This document shows, one piece after another, positions 37,901 through 51,263 of a DNA stretch of 64,000 nt. Numbering within the stretch: position 1 is the stretch's first letter; the number at the start of each line of letters is the position of its first letter. The position numbers were made by a program, and so were the translations under genes. The notes beneath the pieces are model-generated. The model saw only the letters and a program-made list of their open reading frames with translations. It was not told the DNA's origin and made no database searches. The stretch is from Calliopsis andreniformis (taxonomy: Eukaryota; Arthropoda; Insecta; Hymenoptera; Andrenidae): the NCBI RefSeq assembly GCF_051401765.1, contig NW_027480494.1:372001-436000 (forward strand). The letters are read 5' to 3'.

Positions 37901-39920
37901 AGCCATAGCCATAGCAGCCATAGCCATCGCCATAGCCTTAGCAGCAATAGCCATAGTCATAGCCATAGCCATAGCAGCTATAGCCATAGCCATAGCCATA
38001 GCAGCCACAGCCGTAGCCATAGCAGCCATTGCCATAGCCATAGCAGCCATAGTAGACATAGCCATAGCCATAGCAGCCATAGCCATAGAAATAGCAGCAA
38101 TAGCCATAGCTATAGCAGCCATAGCCATAGCAGCCATAGACATATCCATAGCTGCCAGAGCCAGAGCCACAGCAGCCGTAGACATAGCCATAGCATCCAT
38201 AGCCATTGCAGCCGTAGCCATAGCCATAGCTGCCATAGTCATAACCTTAGCAATTGCAGCCACAGCCATAGCCATAGCAGCCATAGCCGTAGCCATAGCA
38301 GCCATAGCCATAGTCGTAGCAGCCATAGCCATAGCCATAGCAGCCATAGCGATAGCCGTAGCAGCCGTAGGCATAGCCATAGCAGCCATAGCTATATCCA
38401 TAGCAGACACACACATAGCCACAGCCATAGCAGCCATAATCATAGCCATAGCCATAGCAGCCAATGCCATAGCCATAGCCATAGCCATAGCAGCCGATGC
38501 CATATCCATAGCCATAGCAGCTGTAGCTATTGCCAAAGCGGCCATAGCCATAGCCACAGCAGCCTTAGCCATAGCCATAGCCATAGCAGACATAGCCATA
38601 GCCATAGCCATAGCAGCCATACCAATGGCCATAGTAGACAAAGCCGTAGCCATAGCAGCCATAGCCATAGCCATATCCATAGCGGCCATAGCCATAGCCA
38701 TAGCGGTCATAGCCATAGCCATAGCCATAGCAGCCATGGCCATAGCCATAGCCATAGCAGCCATAGCCATAGCCATAGCAGCCATAGCCACAGCCATACC
38801 AGACATAGCCACAGCCATAGCAGACATAGCCATAGCCATAGCTGCCATAGGCATAGCCATATCCATAGCAGCCATAGACATAGCCATAGCCATAGCAGCC
38901 ATAGCCATAGCCATAGCCATAGCAGCCATAGCCATAGCCATAGCAGCCATAGCAATAGCCATAGCAGCCATAACCACAGCCATAGCAGCCATAGCCATAG
39001 CCATAGCAGCCATAGCCATAGCCATAGCAGTTATAGCCATAGACATAGCCATAGCAGCCATAGCCATAGCCATAGCCATAGCAGACATAGCCATAGCCAT
39101 AGCAGCCATAGCCATAGCCATAGCCGCCACAGCCATGGCCATAGTATCCAAAACCATAGCCATAGCAGCCATAGCCAAAGACATAGCCATAGCAGACATA
39201 GCCATAGCCATAGCCATAGCAGCCGTATCCATAGCCATAGCAGCCATAGCCATAGCCATAGCAGCCATAGTCGCCATAGCCATAACCATAGCAGCCATAG
39301 CCATAGCCATAGCAGACATAGCCATAGCCATAGCCATAGCAGCCGTATCCATAGCCATAGTAGCCATAGCCATATCCATAGCAGCCATAGCCGCCATAGC
39401 CATAGCCATAGCAGCCATAGCCATAGCCATTGCAGCCATAGCCATAGCAGCTATAGCCATAGCCATAGCCATAGCAGCCACAGCCGTAGCCATAGCAGCC
39501 ATAGCCATAGCCATAGCAGCCATAGTAGACATAGCCATAGCCATAGCAGCCATAGCCATAGCCATAGCAGCCATAGCCATAGCTATAGCAGCCAGAGCCG
39601 GAGCCACAGCAGCCGTAGACATAGCCATAGCCTTAGCAGCCATAGCCATAACCATAGCTATAGCAGCCATAGCCATAGCAGCCATAGACATATCCATAGC
39701 AGCCTGAGCCAGAGCCACAGCAGCCGTAGACATAGCCATAGCATCCATAGCCATAGCAGCCGTAGCCATAGCCATAGCTGCCATAGTCATAACCTTAGCC
39801 ATTGCAGCCATAGCCATAGCCATAGCAGCCATAGCCGTAGCCATAGCAGCCATAGCCATAGCCATAGCAGCCATAGCCATAGCCATAGCAGCCATAGCGA
39901 TAGCCGTAGCAGCCGTAGGC
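34947..39920 (+). repeat. Higher-order unit C, copy 1 (4,974 bp)
   Basis: ATAGCCATACCCATAGCAG at 34947 reappears at 39921, with an offset of 4,974 bp held to about 36,780. CA-rich modules lie at 35637, 35934 and 38406. The rare GCCTTAGTAATAGCC variant near 35,157 recurs near 40,130. Relative to copy 2 it carries 159 bp extra near 36,780-36,940 and 120 bp extra near 37,480-37,600, and lacks about 336 bp near 39,115; all are multiples of three. It also contains the one Ala-Ile-frame TGA at 39,705. Confidence 0.88.
39705..39707 (+). other. Single in-frame TGA in the Ala-Ile frame
   Basis: GCAGCCAGAGCC of the recurrent GAGCCAGAGCC module is changed to GCAGCCTGAGCC here (AGA to TGA). It ends the + strand frame running from 7941. 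The same frame stays in phase beyond it, reopening at an ATG at 39963 and running to 47897. It is a plain substitution with no length change, and the aligned base in unit C copy 2 (near 44,730) is intact. Confidence 0.95.
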
Positions 39921-42900
39921 ATAGCCATACCCATAGCAGCCATAGCCATAGCCATAGCAGTCATGGCCATAGCCATAGACAAAGCAACCATAGCCATAGC
40001 CACAGCCACAGCAGCCATAGCCATAACCATAGCAGCCATAGCCATAGCCATAGCAGACATAACCACAGCTATAGCAGCCATAGCCATAGCCATAGCAGCC
40101 ATAGCCATCGCCATAGCCTTAGCAGCAATAGCCTTAGTAATAGCCATAGCCATAGCAGCTATAGCCATAGCCATAGCCATAGCAGCCACAGCCGTAGCCA
40201 TAGCAACCATAGCCATAGCCTTAGCAGCCATAGCCATAGCTATAGCAGCCAGAGCCGGAGCCACAGCAGCCGTAGACATAGCCATAGCCTTAGCAGCCAT
40301 AGCCATAACCATAGCTATAGCAGCCATAGCCATAGCAGCCATAGACATATCCATAGCAGCCAGAGCCAGAGCCACAGCAGCCGTAGACAAAGCCATAGCA
40401 TCCATAGCCATAGCAGCCGTAGCCATAGCCATAGCTGCCATAGTCATAACCTTAGCCATTGCAGCCATAGCCATAGCCATAGCAGCCATAGCCGTAGCCA
40501 TAGCAGCCATAGCCATAGTCATAGCAGCCATAGCCATAGCCATAGCAGCCATAGCGATAGCCGCAGCAGCCGTAGGCATAGCCATAGCAGCCATAGCTAT
40601 ATCCATAGCAGACACACACATAGCCACAGCCATAGCAGCCATAATCATAGCCATAGCCATAGCCGCCACAGCCATGGCCATAGTATCCAAAACCATAGCC
40701 ATAGCAGCCATAGCCAAAGACATAGCCATAGCAGCCATAGCCATAGCCATAGCCATAGCAGCCATAGCCATATCCATTGCAGCCATAGCCGTAGCCATAG
40801 CAGCCATAGCCATAGCCAATGCAGCCATAACCATAGCCATAGCATCCATAGCGATAGCCATAGCAGCCGTAGGCAGAGCCATAGCAGCCATAGCTATATC
40901 CATAGCAGACACACACATAGCCACAGCCATAGCAGCCATAATCATAGCCATAGCCATAGCAGCCAATGCCATAGCCATAGCCATAGCAGCTGTAGCCATT
41001 GCCAAAGCGGCCATAGCCATAGCCACAGCAGCCTTAGCCATAGCCATAGCCATAGCAGACATAGCCATAGCCATAGCCATAGCAGCCTTGGCCGTAGCCA
41101 TAGTCATAGCAGACATAGCCATAGCCATAGCCATAGCAGCCATAGCCATAGCCATAGCAGCCGTAGCCATAGCAGCCGCAGCCATAGCCATAGCCATAGC
41201 AGCCATTGCCATAGCCATTGCAGCCATAACCACAGCCATAGCAGCCATAGCCATAGCCATAGCAGCCATAGGCATATCCATAGCAGCGAGAGCCAGAGCC
41301 GCAGCAGCCGTAGACATAGCCATATCCTTAGCAGCCATAGACATAACCATAGCCATAGCAGCCATAGCTATAGCCATAGCTGCCATAGCCATAGCCATAG
41401 CAGTCATAGCCATAGCCATAGCCATAGCCATAGCAGCCATAGCCACAGCCATAGCAGCCATAGCCATAACCATAGCCATAGCCATAGCAGCCATAGCCAT
41501 AGCCATAGCAGCCATAGCCATTGCCATAGCAGACATAGCCACAGCCATAGCCGTAGCCATAGCCATAGCAGCCATAGCCATAGCCAAAGCAGCCATACCA
41601 GTGGCCATAGTAGCCAAAGCCGTAGCCATAGCATCCATAGCCATAGCCATATCCATAGCGGCCATAGCCATAGCCATAGCAGTCATAGCCATAGCCATAG
41701 CCATAGCAGCCATGGCCATAGCCATAGCCATAGCAGCCATAGCCATAGCCATAGCAGCCATAGCAATAGCCATAGCAGCCATAACCACAGCCATAGCAGC
41801 CATAGCCATAGCCATAGCAGCCATAGCCATAGCCACAGCAGTTATAGCCATAGACATAGCCATAGCAGCCATAGCCATAGCCATAGCCATAGCAGACATA
41901 GCCATAGCCATAGCAGCCATAGCCATAGCCAAACCCATAGCAGCCATAGCCATAGCCATAGCAGTCATGGCCATAGCCATAGACAAAGCAGCCATAGCCA
42001 TAGCCACAGCCATAGCAGCCATAGCCATAGCCATAGCAGCCAGAGCCAGAGCCACAGCAGCCGTAGACATAGCCATAGCCTTAGGGGCCATAGACATAAC
42101 CATAGCCATAGCAGCCATAGAAATAGCCATAGCCGCCACAGCCATGGCCATTGTATCCAAAACCATAGCCATAGCAGCCATAGCCAAAGACATAGCCATA
42201 GCAGCCATAGCCATAGCCATAGCCATAGCCATAGCAGCCATAGCCATAGCCATAGCAGACATAGCCATAGCCATAGCCATAGCAGCCGTATCCATATCCA
42301 TAGTAGCCATAGCCATAGCCATAGCAGCCATAGCCGCCATAGCCATAGCCATAGCAGCCATAGCCATAGCCATTGCAGCCATAGCCATAGCCATAGCAGC
42401 CATAGCCATAGCCATACCCATAGCAGCCATAGCCATAGCCATACCCGTAGCAGCCATAGCCATAGCCATAGCAGTCATGGCCATAGCCATAGACAAAGCA
42501 ACCATAGCCATAGCCACAGCCATAGCAGCCATAGCCATAACCATAGCAGCCATAGCCATAGCCATAGCAGACATAACCACAGCCATAGCAGCCATAGCCA
42601 TAGCCATAGCAGCCATAGCCATCGCCATAGCCTTAGCAGCAATAGCCATAGTCATAGCCATAGCCATAGCAGCTATAGCCATAGCCATAGCCATAGCAGC
42701 CACAGCCGTAGCCATAGCAGCCATTGCCATAGCCATAGCAGCCATAGTAGACATAGCCATAGCCATAGCAGCCATAGCCATAGAAATAGCAGCCATAGCC
42801 ATAGCTATAGCAGCCATAGCCATAGCAGCCATAGACATATCCATAGCTGCCAGAGCCAGAGCCACAGCAGCCGTAGACATAGCCATAGCATCCATAGCCA

Positions 42901-44951
42901 TAGCAGCCGTAGCCATAGCCATAGCTGCCATAGTCATAACCTTAGCAATTGCAGCCACAGCCATAGCCATAGCAGCCATAGCCGTAGCCATAGCAGCCAT
43001 AGCCATAGTCATAGCAGCCATAGCCATAGCCATAGCAGCCATAGCGATAGCCGTAGCAGCCGTAGGCATAGCCATAGCAGCCATAGCTATATCCATAGCA
43101 GACACACACATAGCCACAGCCATAGCAGCCATAATCATAGCCATAGCCATAGCAGCCAATGCCATAGCCATAGCCATAGCCATAGCAGCCGATGCCATAT
43201 CCATAGCCATAGCAGCTGTAGCTATTGCCAAAGCGGCCATAGCCATAGCCACAGCAGCCTTAGCCATAGCCATAGCCATAGCAGACATAGCCATAGCCAT
43301 AGCCATAGCAGCCATACCAATGGCCATAGTAGACAAAGCCGTAGCCATAGCAGCCATAGCCATAGCCATATCCATAGCGGCCATAGCCATAGCCATAGCG
43401 GTCATAGCCATAGCCATAGCCATAGCAGCCATGGCCATAGCCATAGCCATAGCAGCCATAGCCATAGCCATAGCAGCCATAGCCACAGCCATACCAGACA
43501 TAGCCACAGCCATAGCAGACATAGCCATAGCCATAGCTGCCATAGGCATAGCCATACCCATAGCAGCCATAGACATAGCCATAGCCATAGCAGCCATAGC
43601 CATAGCCATAGCCATAGCAGCCATAGCCATAGCCATAGCAGCCATAGCAATAGCCATAGCAGCCATAACCACAGCCATAGCAGCCATAGCCATAGCCATA
43701 GCAGCCATAGCCATAGCCATAGCAGTTATAGCCATAGACATAGCCATAGCAGCCATAGCCATAGCCATAGCCATAGCAGACATAGCCATAGCCATAGCAG
43801 CCATAGCCATAGCCAAACCCATAGCAGCCATAGCCATAGCCATAGCAGTCATGGCCATAGCCATAGACAAAGCAGCCATAGCCATAGCCACAGCCATAGC
43901 AGCCATAGCCATAACCATAGCAGCCATAGCCATAGCCATAGCAGACATAACCACAGCCACAGCAGCCATAGCCATAGCCATAGCAGCCATAGCCATAGCC
44001 ATAGCAGCCAGAGCCAGAGCCACAGCAGCCGTAGACATAGCCATAGCCTTAGGGGCCATAGACATAACCATAGCCTTAGCAGCCATAGAAATAGCCATAG
44101 CCGCCACAGCCATGGCCATTGTATCCAAAACCATAGCCATAGCAGCCATAGCCAAAGACATAACCATAGCAGCCATAGCCATAGCCATAGCCATAGCCAC
44201 AGCAGCCATAGCCATAGCCATAGCAGACATAGCCATAGCCATAGCCATAGCAGCCGTATCCATAGCCATAGCAGCCATAGCCATAGCCATAGCAGCCATA
44301 GTCGCCATAGCCATAACCATAGCAGCCATAGCCATAGCCATAGCAGACATAGCCATAGCCATAGCCATAGCAGCCGTATCCATAGCCATAGTAGCCATAG
44401 CCATAGCCATAGCAGCCATAGCCGCCATAGCCATAGCCATAGCAGCCATAGCCATAGCCATTGCAGCCATAGCCATAGCAGCTATAGCCATAGCCATAGC
44501 CATAGCAGCCACAGCCGTAGCCATAGCAGCCATAGCCATAGCCATAGCAGCCATAGTAGACATAGCCATAGCCATAGCAGCCATAGCCATAGCCATAGCA
44601 GCCATAGCCATAGCTATAGCAGCCAGAGCCGGAGCCACAGCAGCCGTAGACATAGCCATAGCCTTAGCAGCCATAGCCATAACCATAGCTATAGCAGCCA
44701 TAGCCATAGCAGCCATAGACATATCCATAGCAGCCAGAGCCAGAGCCACAGCAGCCGTAGACATAGCCATAGCATCCATAGCCATAGCAGCCGTAGCCAT
44801 AGCCATAGCTGCCATAGTCATAACCTTAGCCATTGCAGCCATAGCCATAGCCATAGCAGCCATAGCCGTAGCCATAGCAGCCATAGCCATAGCCATAGCA
44901 GCCATAGCCATAGCCATAGCAGCCATAGCGATAGCCGTAGCAGCCGTAGGC
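39921..44951 (+). repeat. Higher-order unit C, copy 2 (about 5,031 bp)
   Basis: This is a head-to-tail copy of 34,947-39,920. The offset falls from 4,974 to 4,815 and then 4,695 through two deletions of 159 and 120 bp, and rises to 5,031 because a roughly 336-bp block (43,810-44,150, with the CTTAGGGGCC and CAAACCC variants) is absent from copy 1. CA-rich modules lie at 40611, 40908 and 43101. Confidence 0.87.
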
Positions 44952-46968
44952 ATAGCCATAGCAGCCATAGCTATATCCATAGCAGACACACACATAGCCA
45001 CAGGCATAGCAGCCATAATCATAGCCATAGCCATAGCAGCCAATGCCATAGCCATAGCCATAGCAGCTGTAGCCACTGCCAAAGCGGCCATAGCCACAGC
45101 CACAGCAGCCTTAGCCATAGCCATAGCCACAGCAGCCATAGCCATAGCAGCCGCAGCCATAGCCACAGCCATAGCAGCCATAGCCATAACCATAGCAGCC
45201 ATAGCCATAGCAGACATAACCACAGCCATAGCAGCCATAGCCACAGCCATAGCAGCCATAGCCATAGCCATAGCAGCCAGAGGCAGAGCCACAGCAGCCG
45301 TAGACATAGCCATAGCCTTAGGAGCCATAGACATAACCATAGCCATAGCAGCCATAGCCATAGCCAAACCCATAGCAGCCATAGCCATAGCCATAGCAGT
45401 CATGGCCATAGCCATAGACAAAGCAGCCATAGCCATAGCCACAGCCATAGCAGCCATAGCCATAACCATAGCAGCCATAGCCATAGCCATAGCAGACATA
45501 ACCACAGCCACAGCAGCCATAGCCATAGCCATAGCAGCCAGAGCCAGAGCCACAGCAGCCGTAGACATAGCCATAGCCTTAGGGGCCATAGACATAACCA
45601 TAGCCTTAGCAGCCATAGAAATAGCCATAGCCGCCACAGCCATGGCCATTGTATCCAAAATCATAGCCATAGCAGCCATAGCCAAAGACATAACCATAGC
45701 AGCCATAGCCATAGCCATAGCCATAGCCATAGCAGCCATAGCCATAGCCATAGCAGACATAGCCATAGCCATAGCCATAGCAGCCGTATCCATAGCCATA
45801 GCAGCCATAGCCATAGCCATAGCAGCCATAGTCGCCATAGCCATAACCATAGCAGCCATAGCCATAGCCATAGCAGACATAGCCATAGCCATAGCCATAG
45901 CAGCCGTATCCATAGCCATAGTAGCCATAGCCATAGCCATAGCAGCCATAGCCGCCATAGCCATAGCCATAGCAGCCATAGCCATAGCCATACCCATAGC
46001 AGCCATAGCCATAGCCATAGCAGTCATGGCCATAGCCATAGACAAAGCAACCATAGCCATAGCCACAGCCATAGCAGCCATAGCCATAACCATAGCAGCC
46101 ATAGCCATAGCCATAGCAGACATAACCACAGCCATAGCAGCCATAGCCATAGCCATAGCAGCCATAGCCATCGCCATAGCCTTAGCAGCAATAGCCATAG
46201 TCATAGCCATAGCCATAGCAGCTATAGCCATAGCCATAGCAGCCATAGTAGACATAGCCATAGCCATAGCAGCCATAGCCATAGCCATAGCAGCCATAGC
46301 CATAGCTATAGCAGCCAGAGCCGGAGCCACAGCAGCCGTAGACATAGCCATAGCCTTAGCAGCCCTAGCCATAACCATAGCTATAGCAGCCATAGCCATA
46401 GCAGCCATTGACATATCCATAGCAGCCAGAGCCAGAGCCACAGCAGCCGTAGACATAGCCATAGCATCCATAGCCATAGCAGCCGTAGCCATAGCCATAG
46501 CTGCCATAGTCATAACCTTAGCCATTGCAGCCATAGCCATAGCCATAGCAGCCATAGCCGTAGCCATAGCAGCCATAGCCATAGCCATAGCAGCCATAGC
46601 CATAGCCATAGCAGCCATAGCGATAGCCGTAGCAGCCGTAGGCATAGCCATAGCAGCCATAGCTATATCCATAGCAGACACACACATAGCCACAGCCATA
46701 CCAGCCATAATCATAGCCATAGCCATAGCCGCCACAGCCATGGCCATAGTATCCAACACCATAGCCATAGCAGCCATAGCCAAAGACATAGCCATAGCAG
46801 CCATAGCCATAGCCATAGCCGTAGCAGCCATAGCCATATCCATAGCAGCCATAGCCATAGCCGTAGCAGCCATAGCCATAGCCATAGCAGCCATAGCAGC
46901 CATAGCGATAACCATAGCAGCCATAGGCATACCCATAGCAGCCGGAGCCAGAGCCACAGCAGCCGTAG
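44952..46968 (+). repeat. Partial re-copy of unit C right half
   Basis: CAAACCCATAGCAGCC at 43814 and 45365 are 1,551 bp apart, and CTTAGGGGCC at about 44,051 and 45,581 are 1,530 bp apart, so one 21-bp monomer is missing. The region thus repeats about 43,810-44,950 at 45,365-46,640. CA-rich modules lie at 44985 and 46677. The first few hundred bases hold GCCACAGCCACAGCAGCC-type variants shared with 59,870-60,100. No gene is seen. Confidence 0.78.
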
Positions 46969-49900
46969 ACATAGCCATAGCCTTAGCATTCACAGCCATA
47001 ACCATAGCCATAGCAGCCATAGCCATAGCCATAGCAGCCATAGCGATAGCCATAGCAGCCATAGCCATAGCCATAGCAGTCATAGCCATAGCCATAGCCA
47101 TAGCAGCCATAGCCATAGCAGCCATAGCCATAGCCATAGCCATAGCCGTAGCAGCCATAGCCATAGCCATAGCAGCCATAGCCATAGCCACAGCAGCCAT
47201 AGCCATAGCCAGAGCAGTCATAGCCACAGCCATAGCAGTCATGGCCATAGCCATAGCAGCCATAGGCATAGCCATACCCATAGCAGCCATAGCCATAGCC
47301 ATAGCAGTCATAGCTATAGCCATAGCCATAGCAGCCATAGCCATAGCCATAGCCATAGCAGCCATAGCCATAACCATAGCAGCCATAGCCATAGCCATAC
47401 CCATAGCAGCCATAGCCATAGCCATAGCCGTCATAGCCATAGCCACAGCCATAGCAGCCATAGCCATAGCCATAGCCATAGCAGCCATAGCCATAGCCAT
47501 AGCAGCCATAGCAATAGCCATAGCAGCCATAACCACAGCCATAGCAGCCATAGCCATAGCCATAGCAGCCATAGCCATAGCCATAGCAGCCAGAGCCAGA
47601 GCCACAGCAGCCGTAGACATAGCCATAGCCTTGGCAGCCATAGACATAACCATGGCCATAGCAGCCATAGCCATAGCCATAGCAGCCATAGCCATAGCCA
47701 TAGCAGCCGTAGCGATAGCCATAGCAGCCATAGGCATACCCATAGCAGCCGGAGCCAGAGCCACTGCGGCCGTAGACATAGCCATAGCCTTAGCAGCCGT
47801 AGCCATAGCCATAGCCATAGCAGCCATAGCCATAGCCATAGCAGCCATAGCGATAGCCATAGCAGCCATAGCCACAGCCATAGCAGTCATAGCATAGCCA
47901 TAGCCATAGCAGCCATAGCCATAGCAGCCATAGCCATAGCCATAGCCATAGCCGTAGCAGCCATAGCCATAGCCATAGCAGCCATAGCCATAGCCATAGC
48001 AGCCGTAGCCACAGCCAGAGCAGTCATAGCCACAGCCATAGCAGTCATGGCCATAGCCATAGCAGCCATAGGCATAGCCATACCCATAGCAGCCATAGCC
48101 ATAGCCATAGCAGTCATAGCTATAGCCATAGCCATAGCAGCCATAGCCATAGCCATAGCCATAGCAGCCATAGCCATAACCATAGCAGCCATAGCCATAG
48201 CCATACCCATAGCAGCCATAGCCATAGCCATAGCCGTCATAGCCATAGCCACAGCCATAGCAGCCATAGCCATAGCCATAGCCATAGCAGCCATAGCCAT
48301 AGCCATAGCAGCCATAGCAATAGCCATAGCAGCCATAACCACAGCCATAGCAGCCATAGCCATAGCCATAGCAGCCATAGCCATAGCCATAGCAGCCAGA
48401 GCCAGAGCCACAGCAGCCGTAGACATAGCCATAGCCTTGGCAGCCATAGACATAACCATGGCCATAGCAGCCATAGCCATAGCCATAGCAGCCATAGCCA
48501 TAGCCATAGCCGCCGTAGCGATAGCCATAGCAGCCATAGGCATACCCATAGCAGCCGGAGCCAGAGCCACTGCAGCCGTAGACATAGCCATAGCCTTAGC
48601 AGCCGTAGCCATAGCCATAGCCATAGCAGCCATAGCCATAGCCTTAGCAGCCATACCAATGGCCATAGTAGCCAAAGCCGTAGCCATAGCAGCCATAGCC
48701 ATAGCCATATCCATAGCGGCCATAGCCATAGCCATAGCAGTCATAGCCATTGCCATAGCCATAGCAGCCATGGCCATAGCCATAGCCATAGCAGCCATAG
48801 CCATAGCCATAGCAGCCATAGCCATAGCCATAGCAGACATAGCCACAGCCATAGCAGCCATAGTCATAGCCATAGCTGCCATAGGCATAGCCATAGCCAT
48901 AGCAGTCATAGCCATAGCCATAGCCATAACAGCCATAGCCATAGCCATAGCCATAGCAGCCATAGCCATAGCCATAGCAGCCATAGCAATAGCCATAGCA
49001 GCCATAACCACAGCCATAGCAGCCATAGCCATAGCCATAGCAGCCATAGCCATCGCCATAACCATAGCAGCCATAGCCATAGCCATAGCAGACATAGCCA
49101 TAGCCATAGCCATAGCAGCCGTATCCATAGCCATAGTAGCCATAGCCATAGCCATAGCAGCCATAGCCGCCATAGCCATAGCCATAGCAGCCATAGCCAT
49201 AGCCATTGCAGCCATAGCCATAGCCATAGCAGCCATAGCCATAGCCATACCCATAGCAGCCATAGCCATAGCCATAGCAGTCATGGCCATAGCCATAGAC
49301 AAAGCAACCATAGCCATAGCCACAGCCATAGCAGCCATAGCCATAACCATAGCAGCCATAGCCATAGCCATAGCAGACATAACCACAGCCATAGCAGCCA
49401 TAGCCATAGCCATAGCAGCCATAGCCATCGCCATAGCCTTAGCAGCAATAGCCATAGTCATAGCCATAGCCATAGCAGCTATAGCCATAGCCATAGCCAT
49501 AGCAGCCACAGCCGTAGCCATAGCAGCCATAGCCATAGCCATAGCAGCCATAGTAGACATAGCCATAGCCATAGCAGCCATAGCCATAGCCATAGCAGCC
49601 ATAGCCATATCCATAGCAGCCATAGCCGTAGCCATAGCAGCCATAGCCATAGCCAATGCAGCCATAACCATAGCCACAGCATCCATAGCGATAGCCATAG
49701 CAGCCGTAGGCAGAGCCATAGCAACCATAGCTATATCCATAGCAGACACACACATAACCACAGCCATAGCAGCCATAATCATAGCCATAGCCATAGCAGC
49801 CAATGCCATAGCCATAGCCATAGCAGCTGTAGCCATTGCCAAAGCGGCCATAGCCATAGCCACAGCAGCCTTAGCCATAGCAATAGCCATAGCAGACATA

Positions 49901-51263
49901 GCCATAGCCATAGCCATAGCAGCCTTGGCCGCAGCCATAGTCATAGCAGACATAGCCATAGCCATAGCCATAGCAGCCATAGCCATAGCCATAGCAGCCG
50001 TAGCCATAGCAGCCGCAGCCATAGCCATAGCCATAGCAGCCATTGCCATAGCCATTGCAGCCATAACCACAGCCATAGCAGCCATAGCCATAGCCATAGC
50101 AGCCATAGGCATATCCATAGCAGCGAGAGCCAGAGCCGCAGCAGCCGTAGACATAGCCATATCCTTAGCAGCCATAGACATAACCATAGCCATAGCAGCC
50201 ATAGCTATAGCCATAGCTGCCATAGCCATGGCCATAGTAGCCAAAGCCATAGCGATAGCAGCCATAGCCATAGACATAGACATAGCCATAGCAGCCATAG
50301 CCATAGCCATAGCCATAACCATAGCAGCCATAGCCATAGCCGTAGCAGCCATAGCCATACCAATAGCAGCCATAGCAGCCATAGCGATAACCATAGCAGC
50401 CATAGGCATACCCATAGCAGCCGGAGCCAGAGCCACAGCAGCCGTAGACATAGCCATAGCCTTAGCATTCATAGCCATAACCATAGCCATAGCAGCCATA
50501 GCCATAGCCATAGCAGCCATAGCGATAGCCATAGCAGCCATAGCCATAGCCATAGCAGTCATAGCCATAGCCATAGCCATAACAGCCATAGCCATAGCAG
50601 CCATAGCCATAGCCATAGCCATAGCCGTAGCAGCCATAGCCATAGCCATAGCAGCCGTAGCCAAAGACATAGCCATAGCAGCCATAGCCATAGCCATAGC
50701 CATAGCCATAGCAGCCATAGCCATAGCCATAGCAGACATAGCCATAGCCATAGCCATAGCAGCCGTATCCATAGCCATAGTAGCCATAGCCATAGCCATA
50801 GCAGCCATAGTCGCCATAGCCATAACCATAGCAGCCATAGCCATAGCCATAGCAGACATAGCCATAGCCATAGCCATAGCAGCCGTATCCATAGCCATAG
50901 TAGCCATAGCCATAGCCATAGCAGCCATAGCCGCCATAGCCATAGCCATAGCAGCCATAGCCATAGCCATTGCAGCCATAGCCATAGCCATAGCAGCCAT
51001 AGCCATAGCCATACCCATAGCAGCCATAGCCATAGCCATAGCAGTCATGGCCATAGCCATAGACAAAGCAACCATAGCCATAGCCACAGCCATAGCAGCC
51101 ATAGCCATAACCATAGCAGCCATAGCCATAGCCATAGCAGACATAACCACAGCCATAGCAGCCATAGCCATAGCCATAGCAGCCATAGCCATCGCCATAA
51201 CCATAGCAGCCATAGCCATAGCCATAGCAGACATAGCCATAGCCATAGCCATAGCAGCCGTAT
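46969..51263 (+). repeat. Higher-order unit D, copy 1 (about 4,295 bp)
   Basis: CCTTAGCATTC at 46981 pairs with 51276, giving an offset of 4,295 bp before the single-base deletion at about 47,893 and 4,296 after it. An inner 807-bp duplication is visible: the GCCGTCATAGCC mark lies at about 47,431 and 48,237 (806 apart because of the deletion) and at 51,726 and 52,533 in copy 2 (807 apart). It contains one CA-rich module at 49745. Confidence 0.87.
47890..47894. other. Phase break 2: one-base deletion
   Basis: GCAGTCATAGCATAGCC stands where the monomer requires GCAGTCATAGCCATAGCC: one C of a CC pair is missing. Both giant open frames change phase here, the + strand Ala-Ile frame ending at 47897 and the - strand Met-Ala frames meeting at 47887/47890. 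The homologous site in unit D copy 2, near 52,190, is intact, so the change is specific to copy 1. A sequencing or assembly error cannot be excluded. Confidence 0.93.

Larger units (their letters stand above)
7941..39707 (+). other. Giant open frame, Ala-Ile type (10,588 codons); not called as a gene
   Basis: Same Ala-Ile repeat in the phase following the first deletion. It spans units B and most of C and is closed by the single AGA-to-TGA change at 39,705. The frame remains in phase afterwards. Occasional codons such as GAC, ACC, TCC, GTA and AAA come from substitutions at all three codon positions, with no visible bias to silent changes. Confidence 0.55.
7409..47890 (-). other. Giant open frame, Met-Ala type (13,493 codons); not called as a gene
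   Basis: The frame reads ATG GCT/GCC as (Met-Ala)n with an extra Ala per monomer. It runs open from 47,890 to about 7,515, then slips into the Trp-Leu frame through the deletion near 7,512 and stops at 7409. ATG occurs about every six bases, so the start is arbitrary. Neither ATG nor GCN can become a stop by one substitution, so openness is expected without selection. No signal peptide, globular domain, promoter or ribosome-binding context can be seen. It overlaps equally open + strand frames. Treat as a property of the repeat unless a transcript is found. Confidence 0.6.
39963..47897 (+). other. Long open frame, Ala-Ile type (2,644 codons); not called as a gene
   Basis: Continuation of the 7941-39707 phase after the TGA, beginning at the next ATG and ending just after the one-base deletion at about 47,893. 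Beyond that the Ala-Ile frame appears open in the new phase to the window end. It has the same repeat composition and the same reasons for not calling a gene. Confidence 0.55.

Noticed and set aside
7409..47890. A 13,493-residue protein-coding gene on the - strand
   Set aside because: The consensus codons ATG and GCN cannot become stops by one substitution, start codons recur about every six bases, the + strand is equally open, and no gene signals or silent-site bias are visible. I list it as an open frame only.
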